A stretch of DNA of 64,000 nt from Colletotrichum lupini (lineage: Eukaryota > Ascomycota > Sordariomycetes > Glomerellales > Glomerellaceae), in the NCBI RefSeq assembly GCF_023278565.1, contig NC_064676.1:7130001-7194000 (forward strand), in the 5' to 3' direction. Positions 1 to 12,056 of the stretch are shown one piece after another. A program made the position numbers and the translations under genes. A model generated the notes under the pieces. The model was given only the letters and a program-made list of their open reading frames with translations, did no database searches and was not told the origin of the DNA. The first letter of the stretch is position 1. Each line of letters opens with the position of its first letter.

Positions 1-14
1 AACATGCAGCTACC

Positions 15-602
15 TTAGACCAGAACATGATGGATAATATCATTATCAAGAAGGGCCAAGGTCGAAGTGACAACACTTAAGTGTTTATTCCATCTCGCTA
101 TCCAGAAAGTCAACATAGAGCAGGCAGTGCAAACTTCAGAGCTGGGTGGCAACAGAATCTCTTCGGTGCTGCAGATGTCCATGATCTCGTCACGGCAACA
201 GAGTGGACTCAATAACGAATCGGTGGGAGTGTTTGCACGCCTCAAACTGAACCGCGGAGTCCGCCAATCTAGCAAGCCCGCAATGCCCGGAATCTCGCCA
301 CTTTCTACAGCCCACCTGCCATCTGATGTGGAATCTGCTAAATTTCTTAGGTCGGAGACGTGCTTCAACGGGATCGCATCCCGGGAATCCCTGAAGTGAC
401 TGCAAGGAACGAGCCCCAGCTGCAGTGCATCGGGCTGGGGCCTCACTCCACCCGCTCACAAGGGCCCCTGTTCCAGGATCTTGTCAACAAAAGCGCCATT
501 TTCGGCCGAAGAATAACAGGATATCATCCCATCGGAACGCGATCGCAAGAATGGCTCCATGGTAGCAGCTTTTGTCTCATCCGTCGGACCGCACTCGGAC
601 AT
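15..602 (-). CDS. hypothetical protein, two exons
   Basis: I do not recognise this protein. Two minus-strand open frames join across a clean intron: exon 602..460, intron 459..400 (GTGAGC donor, TTGCAG acceptor), exon 399..15 ending in TAA. The join gives 175 codons with no stop. The product has no obvious signal peptide. Near its C terminus there is a CTAC (Cys-x-x-Cys) motif followed by a moderately hydrophobic stretch. The start at 602 is only the first convenient Met; the open frame extends upstream to 755 and more exons are possible. It is convergent with nothing and lies tail-to-window-edge. It could equally be the C-terminal remnant of a larger gene. Evidence is frame continuity and splice signals only. 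Confidence 0.35.
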
Positions 603-828
603 TGTCAGGTCATGAGTGTGTATGTTAGACTTCAAGGCTGGCCTGGAAATAATCACGAGTGAAGTGCCTTTGGCGAACCATTGAGAACTTGGTGCGGAGA
701 GGGAGGTCAGCTCACGTATGCGGCATGGCACATACATGCGTACGTGTTGTTCCACTGCATATGCAATCAGATACTGAAATGTCTATGAGTCATCTTTCTC
801 GTATGCCGCTCATGAACGGTTGGAAATG

Positions 829-2343
829 CTAGTCAAGATGTTCAGATCTCCTGGCAAGCTCAGTAGTCTTGATGATCCCATGCAAGTTGCTCGACTGGAC
901 TTGTATCGCAGTTTCTTCTTCTATGCGCAAGGCCTTACTTCGATCATACTCGCTGAGCATTATGCCTGCTGGAGGTTGCATGGTCTGCAGTCTGATTTCA
1001 TCCGTTTGTGTGCCATATCGTGTATCCAAGGCCCATTCATCGAGTTCGTACTGATCGCTTCTGGTTGTCCCGTCAGTACGGCTGCGGAAGGTGTCGTACT
1101 CGAGCGTCCTCGGTCCAGTGCCTGTCTGTTGCGACCGCTTGCCACATGCGTCTGGAATATGCTGATTATATGCTGATAGGTTGAGCAACTTGTTGACAAG
1201 AGGTTTCAAAGCCGGTGCGCATGCCGCGATGATACCGACCTGCAACTGTAGGCTAGGTGCGAAAGAATTATTAGTTTCAAGCCACCGAGCATTCTGTAAT
1301 TGTACCTACAAGCCCCAGAATTGGATACTTCTGTTGAAAGTTTTATCAGGGTCGCTGTCGTTGTTGAGCTGGTATACTGCTTTGACTATGCCCATCGCGA
1401 CAGCACTTGGGATTTCATTAGTCACGGGAGTCGAGCAATCATGACTTTGAATCATTCGATACTCACAAGTAACCTAAGCTCAAGATTCCAATTGCGTAGA
1501 GACGAAGTCTGCGCTTCATCTGCAAGTTCCATATGACTGGCACAGGTAGGGTGGCTAGAATTACGTCGGTGAAGATGTTGAATCCTGAAAGTGCGTGAGC
1601 GATATCACCATGGCACCGAGGCCATGAGACACAGGAACCCAACTTACCTGTGTTTATTATACCAAACAGATTAATGTTATTGCCATCTTTACACTTTGGA
1701 GGTGGTGTCGTGCTCCTGTCCCAAAATCCTGACATGGGTTTGCAGTGAAGGAAGAACGGAAACATGCCGCCAATCGAGTAGAACAAGACAAGAGCTTATT
1801 CGGACCGTCAATACTTGTCGGAAGAGGCCGACGAGTGTGATTTACCTACCAATAGTTGACCACAACGCCCACTTGTACCATCCAGTCTTGCTCAGACGCA
1901 AGAGACTAAGGGCGATAGAGACCTTAAGAAACATGAGAGCGCCGGCGGCGGAGATGATCGCTTGCCAAAAGGCGACGTAGTTGAACACGATGTAGTCATA
2001 CTTCTTGTCGATGGTCGAGAAGTGTTTGCCAAGACCGTATTGCGCCTGAATCACGAATGAGATCCATCCTCCCCAGGCGCAGATCTACACACCCGACCAA
2101 GTCAGTCTCTGCGAGCAGCAGGATTGGAGCTCGATGCGGTGTACTTACCGCCGATAAGACCATGACCGTATCGTCCCACCCAGGCGCCTTGATGACCCAT
2201 ATTCTGGCGTATATCCGCAGCGTAACGCTCAACTGCGCCAGGAGATGAAAAACAGTTACGACAGCGATGATGCGCGCGGTGTTACTCTCAGCTGCCCATG
2301 CCGGGTTAAAAGGCGCGGGAGCCGTTCCGTTCGTGTTGTTCAT
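829..2343 (-). CDS. rhodopsin-like (SAT4-type) integral membrane protein
   Basis: Fungal seven-helix membrane protein of the rhodopsin-domain/SAT4 family; members are common in plant-associated ascomycetes, some are cell-surface sensors, and most are uncharacterised. Six exons join without a stop: 2343..2149, 2084..1850, 1794..1648, 1584..1467, 1405..1310, 1252..829, giving 404 residues. Family signatures are visible: an N-terminal helix followed by RIYARIW and WDD (start of the second helix segment), a KVSIALSLLRL helix, CKPMSGFWD after the fourth helix, FNIFTDVILATLPVPVIW, and VGIIAACAPALKPL before the last helix. The tail after about residue 290 is hydrophilic and cytosolic-like. Introns are 51-65 nt with GTAAGT, GTAGGT and GTGAGT donors. 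The ATG at 2343 begins a short Asn/Ala-rich extracellular-like leader. The family call is firm; ligand and role are unknown. Confidence 0.88.
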
Positions 2344-3453
2344 GTCTGCCCATCATAGATCGTCACGAGTAGTGTCCTTTTCAGATCGCCAAGTTGGAGG
2401 CGACCGGTAGAAAAGGTCTGGTGAGAAGCAGAATGGTCTGTGTGTGCTGAAGTGACGGGAACTCTCGTAGTTGTTCAATTAGTGAAGCGAACGCGAGTTG
2501 AGAGAAAGAAACTTTGAAGGTGAGGGAACTTTGAACTATATGCGGCAATACACAACAAGCGGCGGTAGTTAAAACTTGCTGAGAACTGTTTAGAGTTGGC
2601 TATAATAGCCTATTCAAACTTCAGACCAGAGCATTTTCCGATTCATGGATCAGACTACGTAGCGAGGGCTGGAGATGCAAGTTGAGTCAGATATGTCACA
2701 AAAACGTTGCCTCCCTCGGTTTCAATGGTTTCGGTTAATATGTGCATGTTTTCAATGTTGCATAACGAATTTGGACTCTGTTAAAAAGAAATCCGTAATA
2801 TTCATAATATTTTCGTCAGGTCTAACTCTATAGCAGGCTGCACGTTGCTTGTTGTGGATACCTCGAGCGGGTAATCGAACTGGGTTGCTTTTATGTGGAG
2901 GGGGGGTTGGACGTGATACCCTCTTAGAGCCAGAAGGGCGACCATTTTTTCCAAGAAGCACCGTCCTTTGTAGTCGATGGCCGAGCGGTATGATTCTCGC
3001 CCTGAGTGGTGAGAGCATATGTTGGCTCACGGCCCTACATAATGCCATGGATAGCTTCTTTTTTCAAACATTCTTCATCATAGTAATTTTGGTGCAGAGC
3101 AATGTTACCACGTGTTACCTGCGCATTCATATTTGTAACCTTTGTGATGGAATACGAGGACACTTCCAGATGGTAGCGAGCTCGAGTCGAGATTTCCTTT
3201 CCTTTTTTGCCCTCTCCCTCTACAGGAAGAGAAACAGCGAGAATACCAAGTAATCCGGGCTTTCACCATGAACAGCGTCAATTGCACACCGAGGCAGTCA
3301 TGAGGCAATTACGAGACGAGCACCTCAGACTAATTATCACTGCTGTCATTCATTCAATTGAATTATAGTACACGTGATCTTGTCATTCATATTAGGGTAA
3401 TGTGCAGTAAGCAATATGTACATCAGAAGCAGACTAAACACAAGCAAGGGACA
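2344..3453. other. intergenic, no gene seen
   Basis: This 1.1-kb stretch separates the rhodopsin-like gene start from the feruloyl esterase stop. Short open frames here lack family similarity, codon bias or splice support. The only item of note is a tRNA-Pro-like fragment near 2973-3015. Confidence 0.6.
2973..3015 (+). pseudogene. tRNA-Pro-like 5' fragment
   Basis: The stretch contains GAGCGGTATGATTCTCGCC, close to the D-arm and anticodon-arm start of eukaryotic tRNA-Pro, and a partly complementary GGTGAGA follows. The anticodon loop is irregular and no T-arm (GGTTCGA-type) follows at the expected distance, so it cannot be a working tRNA. It may be a decayed copy or chance similarity. Confidence 0.2.
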
Positions 3454-5019
3454 TTATACACAAGTCCAGCTATCAGGAGAGTTGGGGTCTCCGGACTTGT
3501 ACACGTTGCGCGTGGGGTATTTGCAGTGCTTCCTCGTGAAAGCAACCTGGCCGCCCTGCGTACCATTGACAAAAGCAGTGCCGAGGATCGAATCCGGCGC
3601 GACGCCCTCCTCAACCCACCGGACAATGGCCGAGAGAACATTGCGTTCGGGCTCGAACCCGGCAACAGCAGAGTCCTTGTTGCCAATGAAGCTGGCGCCG
3701 GGACCGCCGCTGCAGTGGTTCATGCCTGAGATGCGGAAGTACCGGTAGAACTCGTCGAGCTGCGCGGACGTGAGGCCCATGGTGCGCGAGACGTGGTTGT
3801 AGTAGCGCGCGCTGTTGTCGCTGCTGATGATGGGGTCCTGGAGGCCGTGGTAGTGCAGCACCTTGGTGCCGCGGTCCTTGACGCCGGAGAGGTCGCCCTT
3901 CCAGGTCTCGATACCGCCGGGGTTCTGAGCGGCGGCGGCGGCGAAGTCCTTGGGGCCGATGGTGGCCGGGTCCCAGGTCGTGTCGTTGTAGATGACGTTC
4001 TGGAACCAGTCCGTGGTGTAGGGGAACGCGCGGCCGGCGAGCAGAATCTGGGTGGGCTGGGCACCGGGTTGGAGGCGGGGGTAGACGAGACTTCCGTCCT
4101 GGCCGTACAGGTCGGAGAAGACGGTGCGGACCGTCTGGGCCTGGACGCCGGTCAGGCAGTTTGCCGTCTGGTTGGCACCGCAGATGAGAGACTCGGGGCG
4201 GTACTGGCACAGATCAGGGTCCTCGATGATGCCGTCGACGTGGCCGTCGAGACCGTCGCACTGGTTAAGCAGGTCCTTGTAGACGAGAGTCCAGAGATCC
4301 GCCGACAGGAAAGTCGGCTTGTCGGAGGTGCCGGTGGCGGTGAAGAAGTGACCGCTCCAGGATGTCAAGTTGTTGAAGGCGAAGGCGGGCGCACCAGCCA
4401 CGATACCGTCAAAGTCGTCGGGGAAGTCTTGGGCTTCCTTGAAGCCCTGCCTTCCACCAGTCGAGCATCCAAGGTAGTATGACTTGGTGTGCTCCTTGCC
4501 GTAGAGGGCTTTGGTCGTCTCCTTGCCAATGACGACGCCGGTGTGGAGGGATCGGTAGGCAAAGTCCTCAATGGTGCCGGGGTTGTTGAGGAAGGGCGAG
4601 CCAATGGTGCCGTTGTGTCCATTGTTGGCGCCGACTGCAGCGAAGCCTCGTGAGACGGCGTAGGCAATGTCCTCGTATTGAATACATCCGCCAGTGCCTC
4701 CATTGCCGGTGCTTAAGAAACGGCCGGTCCAGTTGGACGGGAGCCAGGCCTCAATACTAACGTTGCTGATGGGTCCGGTAGTGGTCAACATGGACACACG
4801 GCAAATGTCGACTCCGACGACCTGACCAGGGCGGGTACATGTCGGGTGATTCTCTGGGAAGGTGATATTGGTTCCGGCAGAGACGGGAGTGGAAAACCAG
4901 ACGGTGGTGTTTGGGAGCTTCAAGTTGTTGGCGAGGGCGCTGCAGTCGTCGGCGAAAGCGCTCATGACGTACTGAGCCGCTGGCACCAGCAGCATCGCAG
5001 AAAGGTTGACGGACTTCAT
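3454..5019 (-). CDS. secreted feruloyl esterase B / tannase family
   Basis: Secreted serine esterase of the tannase/feruloyl esterase family, which releases ferulate and other hydroxycinnamates from arabinoxylan and pectin in plant cell walls. Single exon. I start it at the Met at 5019 (521 residues, usual family length), because the 20 residues after it form a signal peptide ending near SAFA; the frame stays open upstream to 5061. Visible features: STGNGGTGGC early in the core, GCSTGG with nucleophile Ser186, GLQDP with Asp395, and MNHCSGG with His435. Cys185 and Cys436 directly precede the Ser and follow the His, as in the family's CS-D-HC arrangement. CDGLDGHVDG near residue 255 resembles the calcium-binding loop. 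Many N-glycosylation sequons. Feruloyl esterase is more likely than tannase but sequence alone does not fix the substrate. Confidence 0.93.
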   Translation of the reverse strand: MKSVNLSAMLLVPAAQYVMSAFADDCSALANNLKLPNTTVWFSTPVSAGTNITFPENHPTCTRPGQVVGVDICRVSMLTTTGPISNVSIEAWLPSNWTGRFLSTGNGGTGGCIQYEDIAYAVSRGFAAVGANNGHNGTIGSPFLNNPGTIEDFAYRSLHTGVVIGKETTKALYGKEHTKSYYLGCSTGGRQGFKEAQDFPDDFDGIVAGAPAFAFNNLTSWSGHFFTATGTSDKPTFLSADLWTLVYKDLLNQCDGLDGHVDGIIEDPDLCQYRPESLICGANQTANCLTGVQAQTVRTVFSDLYGQDGSLVYPRLQPGAQPTQILLAGRAFPYTTDWFQNVIYNDTTWDPATIGPKDFAAAAAQNPGGIETWKGDLSGVKDRGTKVLHYHGLQDPIISSDNSARYYNHVSRTMGLTSAQLDEFYRYFRISGMNHCSGGPGASFIGNKDSAVAGFEPERNVLSAIVRWVEEGVAPDSILGTAFVNGTQGGQVAFTRKHCKYPTRNVYKSGDPNSPDSWTCV

Positions 5020-7776
5020 GTCGGCGAATGGGCGTTGAATAGGACAGATTCCAAGGTCCATTCGAGACTGGCGGTCCTCTACGCCGAGGTGTTGGGGCTC
5101 AATGGCTTCTTTTATAATGGCAATGGAGTAGGTACTGTAGTCGAACTGGTATCCAGAAGTAAGGTAGTCTCCAATGTGACGATGCCAGGCCGTTCATCTC
5201 AACACAACCCTGGCAAGAAGACTAGTAGCAAATCGATGCCCACCCTCGGCGATCCCTTCGGGTGGCGTGCCGGTCGGCGTGGAGTGACGGCAGTTAGCCA
5301 CGGCATGACTGGACAAGGCGAGCTTCCAGACAAAAGCAAACACTGGGCGGTCTATGCCCGATTCAAGGCGAGCATCTGGGAGAGCTCTGACAGCATTAGA
5401 ATGAGGCATAGCGACCTGCCTTTTTCTCCCCACACTGGTAGACTACACGTGTTAGCTTGAGGGGATAACCATGCATCGGCAATGGCGAGTGCGGAGAAGG
5501 CGACCAGGTTGGGGTATGCTCTCCGGGGGTTGATCGCGGCGGAAGAGTCTTCTACCGGGCGGAAGACAGGCCTCGTCATGTTCACTTTGTGGCTTTTGCT
5601 CATGTGAGCAAGAGTCGTGCCAACTCACATTGCTCTGAAGCGGAAGTTGGGTCGCGCGCGGCAGGCAAGGAAGAGACGACGAATCTAGAGCCAGTTCAAC
5701 TCTAAAACTGTGATGAAGCTTGTTTGGATGGTGGAGGCTTTTGCTGACGAGAAGAGCGGAGAGTGGAATTAGCGTAGCCTGTGCGATGGGGAAGAACTGG
5801 AGAAGCGCATTTCCCCAGTGTCACTCGATGCAATGAGACGCTTCTCCACGTGCGGGGAGACGCCGGTTTACCCGGGGGCTGGGTAGTCTGGGCCTTGGAA
5901 ACCCAACATTGGTAGCGTTTGTGACGGAGGAGCTGGAAATCGATATCCCAAGAGAATGGAGGGTCGTTATTGAGCACCGGGTTGTTGAGTAATCGTATGC
6001 CTACGAATATCTACACAACTCGAGAGAAGTGTGATATACGTGTTTCGAGAGCTTCAGAGATCACTGTACGGGTGTTCCCTCGTTGTTTCTCTTGCGGATC
6101 CATTCAAAGTGCCTCTGTGAAAAAGTTTGATGTTTCAAGAGTCAGGACTCTGAACAAAACACGCAAAAATCCGCTGGCAGAGGCCCTCGGATCGTTCGAG
6201 TCGCGCGGCGGCCCGACAAGCAACACCCATGTATCTGACGTTGCCTCTTTCGTTGCAACCATTTGCGGGAGTCCCTGTAGATCTGACCCTCTCGAACTCC
6301 TCGACACTGACAGTTCTCTACTACGGAATCAATTTGTTTCCTTTTGCTGATTTCTTGCTTATGGATCCTACCTGCATACGCGTCCAGATGGCCTTTACTC
6401 CCCTTAATATCGGAGAACGAATGACGTTCAGAGCGGCCTGCCAAAACGAGACGTGTGAGAGGGCTATACCTGCGGCATTATCCTCGGCGTCATCTAATCT
6501 TTTTTTCCATCTACGACGTTGCACACATGACACCTTGGCATTCCCCAAATGGACACTTTTGGATTTCTTTCAACCACGGATCATGAGGTTTTAGACATAA
6601 CCCGTGCTGGCTTCCCGAAGATTTAGTGCAGAGGGGTATTTGGGGTTTCGGCACGCTGCGTGACTTAGCTGCATGATGTTTTGCGCCCCCAGGAGGGGGG
6701 AGTTGAGCCGTGAGGAACGCAAAGTCCGACTGACTCGGAAAACCCGGCCTCCATGTCATGTCCCTTCAACAATCTCATCCATCTGGGGACCCGCCGACCG
6801 AAGCCAAGTCGGCGCAGCCGTCGATCATCACTTCCAAGCCGTAGCGATAGAGTACTGACTGAGGCACTTTGTCTCTTTCGGTCCGTTGATACAAGGGCTA
6901 TCGCAGACTTTACACCGCGGAAGATTCCGCCTGCTTGTCAGTCATCCGATCGAGAGAAGAATTTGACGCTTTGATCACCGCTCCGGGCACCACTGTAACG
7001 CTCCGTATGGAGACGCGACTGGAGCAGAGTAGTCGTTGATATCCAGTGCACTACAACAGTAGTCAAGAGATAATCCGTAATAATGCCGCCTACAAATCCG
7101 CTGTGTTATGTCCGTAGGGATGGCCTCCGACTAGATCTTGGACCCGACGACGCGGAGCTAAAGGATGTGTTAGTACTAATCATAGGGCCGGCCGGCAACC
7201 ACGATGCCGGGTTTCCGCCTTCTATTAGCGCACCCACACAAGCAGGTGGATTTATCGACCGCTGCGGTCGTAGTCGCTGTCTCTCCCTTCAACCTGACGT
7301 CTTGAAGCACCCTTCATCGATCAGCAAAAACACTAACACACGTTAAAAAGAGTACAAAATGTGTCATTTGAATGATGCTCTCAGCAGCCAATGTAGCGGT
7401 CCGAAAGACAATCCGTGCGAAGGTTTCGGACCGAGCCACCGTAGTAGCTTTCTTCATCGACTCATTCGCTTCCATGCCAGAGAGAAGTCTATGTACTCCC
7501 TAGCACCTCGTGCTCTTCACAATGAGAATCGCGGCGAAAATGTTGGGCGACAGGTTAAGTAGGTACTTTGAGCCAGGTCATCCTTGGAGTCAGAGTAGCA
7601 GTCGGATTGAACGAGAAGCTTTATTCAAACTCGTAGTGAATAGGTCAAATTTAAAGAATTTTTGAATCTCGGCTCTAAAGACTGAGCCTTAGTTCGTGAA
7701 CCCTCACCTGTACTGGGGATAGTTTTCCGCAAGTCACTTCTGAGATAGTGTCAAGCCCAGTTCCGATCATCACACC
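5020..7776. other. gene-poor intergenic region
   Basis: About 2.75 kb with only short, overlapping frames on both strands. None shows a recognisable domain, signal peptide or consistent splice structure. A minus-strand frame at 5352-5603 is the longest plausible candidate but gives no supporting signal. I see no repeat or RNA gene. Confidence 0.55.
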
Positions 7777-9569
7777 ATGGATACGAACGTATCAACTACA
7801 TCAGCCAGCTGGGCAGAGTTTGCAAGCCTAAGGCTATCCTCATCGCTTCCTGCGTCCAAGTCCAGCCTCTATTGGCTAGCCTTACTCGTACTAGCTTCAA
7901 TCATCGCAGCACCTCTTCGACACAAGTTCCAAGATGTCGAGATCTACCCAGTCATCAACAAGACTAAGGAGGAATACCTGACAGGCGGGCGAGCCCTCCT
8001 CGCCAAGGGAGCCAAGAAATACGGCGGCAAGCCATTCAGAGTCTTCACCGGCCAGGGCAGCACCCTCACGGTTCTGGCGCCTGAGTTCTGCCACGATGTG
8101 AAGAATGATAACCGCTTGAGCTCGACCGAGTTCCTCCTGGCCTACTGGCAGGCCGGGACACCGGGGTTCGAGCCTTACTTTAGCTCAGGAAGCGAGCTCA
8201 TCCGTGAGATGATCCGAACTCATCTCACTCAGAGTGATGTTGGTGAGTCTTTGGAACCCAGCCGGCCTCACAACGTGCTCATCTAGGCCGCGCAGCCAAA
8301 TTATCACAACCGCTCGCAGACGAGGCAGCCAACGCTCTGAAAGACGTCTTCACGGACAACGAAGGTACATCTAACCAATCATCTCATACCCTTATTTGAG
8401 ATACTCATGTCCTCTCTAACACCATCTCAGAATGGCACGAAATCATTCTCGCCCCGACAATCGCCCAAATCGTCGCCCGCGTCTCTGCCCTGGTCTTCCT
8501 CGGCCCCGAACTCTGCCGGGACCCAACCTGGCTCACCATCACCATAAACTACCCCCAAAAAGCCATGGCCGCCGCCAAAGTCCTCCGCTCCTACCCGGCC
8601 CCCGTCCGCCGCTTCGTCCACTGGTTCCTCCCCTGCTGCCGCGAGCTGCGCCAGATGCTCCGCACCGCGCGGCAGGCTATCGAGCCAATCTTGCAGAAGC
8701 GGCGCGAGCAGGAGGCCGAGAAGGGTGGGGTCGTGTTTGATAACGCGTTGGCGTGGATCGAGAAGCTGGCGAAGAAGCAGCAAGATCGGACGGCGCAGAA
8801 TGCGGCGTTTCAGCAGCTTGGGTTGTCGATTCTTGCGAATGCTTCGAGTACAGATATGGTGTCGCAGAATTTGCTGGATTTGTGTGTGAATCCGGAGGTG
8901 ACGGAGGCGTTGAGAGGGGAGATTGTGAGGGAGACGAGGGGTGGGTGGAAGAGCTCGACGTTGTATAATCTGAGGCTTTTGGACAGTGTGCTGAAGGAGA
9001 CGTTGCGTCTCAAGCCCATTGCGTCGGGTCAGCTACTTTCATCGACTACGCATTGTGCCATTGCTAACTTGCAAATAGTGGCTCTTGGGAGGCGCGTGAT
9101 GGAAGATGGCGTGAAATTGAGTGACGGCACCGTGCTGCCCAAGACGACCGGCGTTGCCGTATCATCCGCGAACATGTGGGATCCGGTAAGACATTCCATC
9201 TCTTGTCGGCGGTCTATGCCGACCAGATCGCTAACTTCCTGAACACAGGAGATCTATCCAAACCCAGAAACCTTTGACGGCCGACGCTTCCTCCGGATGC
9301 GCGAGGGCGGCAACAACGAGCACAACGCGCAGCTCGCGAGCGTGTCGCCGGAGCACATGGGCTTCGGGCTCGGCTCGCACGCGTGCCCAGGTCGGTTCTT
9401 TGGCGCGAGCTCTGCGAAGCTGATCATGTCGCACATCTTGCTCGGGTACGAGTTCAAGCTGGCGGATGATGTGGACAAGAGTAGTGTTGAGCCTATGCGT
9501 TTTGGGTTCTCTACTCTGGCGAATCCTAGGGCCAAGGTCCTGATCAGGCGTCGCAAGGATGCTGTCTGA
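7777..9569 (+). CDS. cytochrome P450 monooxygenase (first of two)
   Basis: Membrane-anchored fungal cytochrome P450. Five exons: 7777..8242, 8287..8364, 8431..9027, 9079..9185, 9249..9569; 522 residues, normal length. An N-terminal hydrophobic helix (about residues 31-47, SLYWLALLVLASIIAAPL) is the ER anchor. KETLR is the K-helix ExxR motif. FGLGSHACPGRFF is the heme-binding loop, with Cys462 as the iron ligand. The SPEHMGFG lead-in and FLRMRE segment place it with fungal P450s related to those oxidising terpenoids and similar specialised metabolites; that placement is from memory of the motif, not a tree. Three introns fall at the same places and phase as in the P450 at 47.2-49.0 kb. No synthase or transporter is adjacent, so the substrate is unknown. 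Confidence 0.93.
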
Positions 9570-10617
9570 GGCACGAAGGGAGACTTTACTGAGGCTTGCG
9601 TGCTGCGGATATCTGGTGTAAACGGAAAGACAATACGGCCAGGCGACAAGGCTGTTGGAGCTACCGCCTTGTTGAGGTGACCCGGTCCAAGGCCTCGTCC
9701 TAAAGCAATCATGTCATGAGACTAGTGGAGACAATTAATCGCCTAGGAATCAGGAATCAGGAATAGCCCAGAATGATCTCAGAAGCTACTTCGAACGAAA
9801 AGCGTGTGCGATATCGAGAAATCCGGGACATCGGCTCGACGGGCAGCAATGCGAAACCGAGAAATTTCTCGTCAATAAGCTTCTCTTTTGGGTAGCACTA
9901 ATACCACGTAGCCAAGCAAGATATATTGTTTCCCGAATTGATCGCGGAGCCTCTGAGCAGTCAAACTCCCAAGAACGGGAATCTCCGCCCAAGCGATTGG
10001 CGGAAGAAGTTTCCGCGCTGAGGACTGCATGGCGGGGTTGGCTCGAGAAGCTCAATCATCATCGGAGGGGGTAACTTTTGCTGCTCGTTCTCGATACTTC
10101 TTAAATCTTGAACACGATTTCAAGCTGGAATTCGCAGCCGTCTTTCCTAGGAGGCTTCCCGCAGATACCTCCGAAAAGAGTTGACTGTATTTGGGAACTG
10201 AGGCCCGCTACCCGCGATGGAGGGGCAGAGAGCAGCCGCATCTCGCCTTGAGCACACACACGTTCTCCATAGGTGAGGGATGGTTAACGGAAGGATAGGG
10301 CAGGTCTGCGGGAACAGGAACAGAAGCTTAGTAGCTGGGACTGCACATCGATGAAGCACTCGAAGTGGAAAGAATGGTACGGATGCGGCCGAGAAGTGGC
10401 GGGGGATGTGCAAGCCTGATCGACGCGATGTCACTTGGCTCACGGATACGGAGGCTTACGATCCGGGGCACTCATTGAAGCAGGCCGTGTCTGCAGAAAA
10501 CCTGCAGGACAGGGCTTGGCGAAGAGATAGATAAATCCTCAAAAGAAGCCTCGTCACGGACCCTTCAAAGGAGATTATTCGTGGTTCACCCGCTCGCCCC
10601 ATCAACCCATCGCCGAG
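9570..10617. other. intergenic, no gene seen
   Basis: About 1 kb between the P450 stop and the acetylxylan esterase start, containing both the P450 3' flank and the esterase promoter. An open minus-strand frame near 10147-10443 has no supporting features. Confidence 0.55.
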
Positions 10618-12056
10618 ATGAAGTCCATTCTAGGCATGGCCCTCTGGGTCCTAACCCTCCTCAATATCGCCCTCGGCGCCGAAGTCGTCCCCCGCGCAAC
10701 CTTCACCGAGGTGACGGACTACGGCTCGAACCCGACAGGCACGCGCATGTGGCTCTACGTGCCGCAGAACCTCGCCGCCAAGCCCGCCATCGTCGTGGGC
10801 ATCCACTGGTGCAGCGGCAGCGCGCAGGCATACTACCAGGGCAGCCAGTGGGCGCGGTACGCCGAGACGTACGGGTATATCGTGATCTACCCGCAGACGC
10901 CGTACACGCGCGACAACTGCTGGGACGTGGCGAGCAAGATGACGCTGACGCACGGCGGGGGCGGCGCGAGTAACTCCATTGCGAATATGGTGAGCTTTGT
11001 GATTGCGCAGTATGGGGCGGATAAGAGCAAGGTGTATGCGACTGGTATCTCGTCTGGTGCCATGATGACGGTATGTTTTGACTTTTGCTCACCATCTCAC
11101 GTCCTCTCCTTGCCAAGTATGCTGATAGGTGATCTTTGGTAAACTTGAAGAACGTACTGGCGGCGACATATCCCGACGTCTTCGCGGCCGGCATCGCCTA
11201 CGCGGGCGTTCCGGCCGGCTGCTTCATGTCCGCGGACGACATCCCCGACTTTTGGAACTCGACGTGCTCGACGGGCCAGTCCATCTGGACGCAGCAGCAG
11301 TGGGCCAACGTCGTGAACAACATGTACCCGGGGTACACGGGGGCGCGGCCCAAGATGCAGATTTATCACGGCGCGGCGGACGAAACGTTGAACGTGCAGA
11401 ACTACTACGAGACGATCAAGCAGTGGACGGGTGTGCTTGGGTACTCTGCGACGCCGCAGTCGTCGGTGGCAAACTTCCCCAGGAGCCCGTATACCAAGTA
11501 CGTGTTTGGGGATAAGTTGCAGGTGAGTCTTGATGCTCTAATCACTGGTTGAGACAACATGTTGATCTTTGATTTGGAAGACGTTCCTGGGTACGGGCGT
11601 GACCCATTCGATTGATGTGTTTCCGGAAGAAGACCTCAAGTGGTTCGGTTTCGTGGTAAGTCTGGACAGGATTGGAGTTCCGGTGTAGACAAGCTGGCTG
11701 CTGACTGCTGCTCTAGACGCCGGTGAGCTCATCCGCTGCTGCGACGGTCTCTGCGACGACGAGCCGCGCATCTACGACGCTGCGAACCTCCACGGCGGCA
11801 GCGACAACGACCACGGCAGCCGGAGGATCCGGGACGGCACCTCAGTGGGGTCAGTGCGGCGGGATTAACTGGACGGGACCGACTGCGGTATGTTGCCACG
11901 GGGTGATGAGGAGACTGAGCTGAGTGCTGACATTCTTGGGGTAGTGCGCGAGTTCGTTCACGTGTGTCAAGGTCAATGACTGTGAGTGCCGATGATGCTT
12001 CTGTGAGTCTGATTGGGTGTGCTAATGGGTGTGAAGGGTACTCGCAGTGCCAGTAG
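10618..12056 (+). CDS. secreted acetylxylan esterase (CE1) with C-terminal CBM1
   Basis: Removes acetyl groups from xylan and is secreted. Six exons: 10618..11070, 11151..11522, 11581..11655, 11717..11887, 11945..11981, 12037..12056; 375 residues. Residues 1-20 are a signal peptide (ending IALG). The esterase core (about 25-295) is of the CE1 poly-esterase type: IHWCSGSA oxyanion region, GISSGAMM with nucleophile Ser145, HGAADETL with Asp228, GTGVTHSID with His284. A Ser/Thr/Ala-rich, likely O-glycosylated linker (about 304-341) follows. Then comes a CBM1 cellulose-binding module (about 344-375) with WGQCGG, CASSFTC and a terminal WYSQCQ, carrying the four conserved cysteines. The last two introns split the CBM1. 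With the feruloyl esterase 5.6 kb away it fits a xylan-deconstruction role, though the two genes are separated by the P450. Confidence 0.94.

Noticed and set aside
2973..3015. Functional tRNA-Pro gene
   Set aside because: Only the 5' half resembles a tRNA; the anticodon loop is irregular and no T-arm or acceptor pairing follows.
3611..4703. Long overlapping frames opposite and within the feruloyl esterase
   Set aside because: They are high-GC shadow frames (Arg/Pro-rich compositions) of the real gene.
5194..5603. Small minus-strand gene upstream of the feruloyl esterase
   Set aside because: Two overlapping frames look loosely protein-like, but no intron joins them, no domain or signal peptide is present, and no promoter element is visible.
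7777..12056. Secondary-metabolite cluster around the first P450
   Set aside because: No polyketide synthase, peptide synthetase, terpene cyclase, transporter or pathway regulator is present; neighbours are cell-wall esterases.
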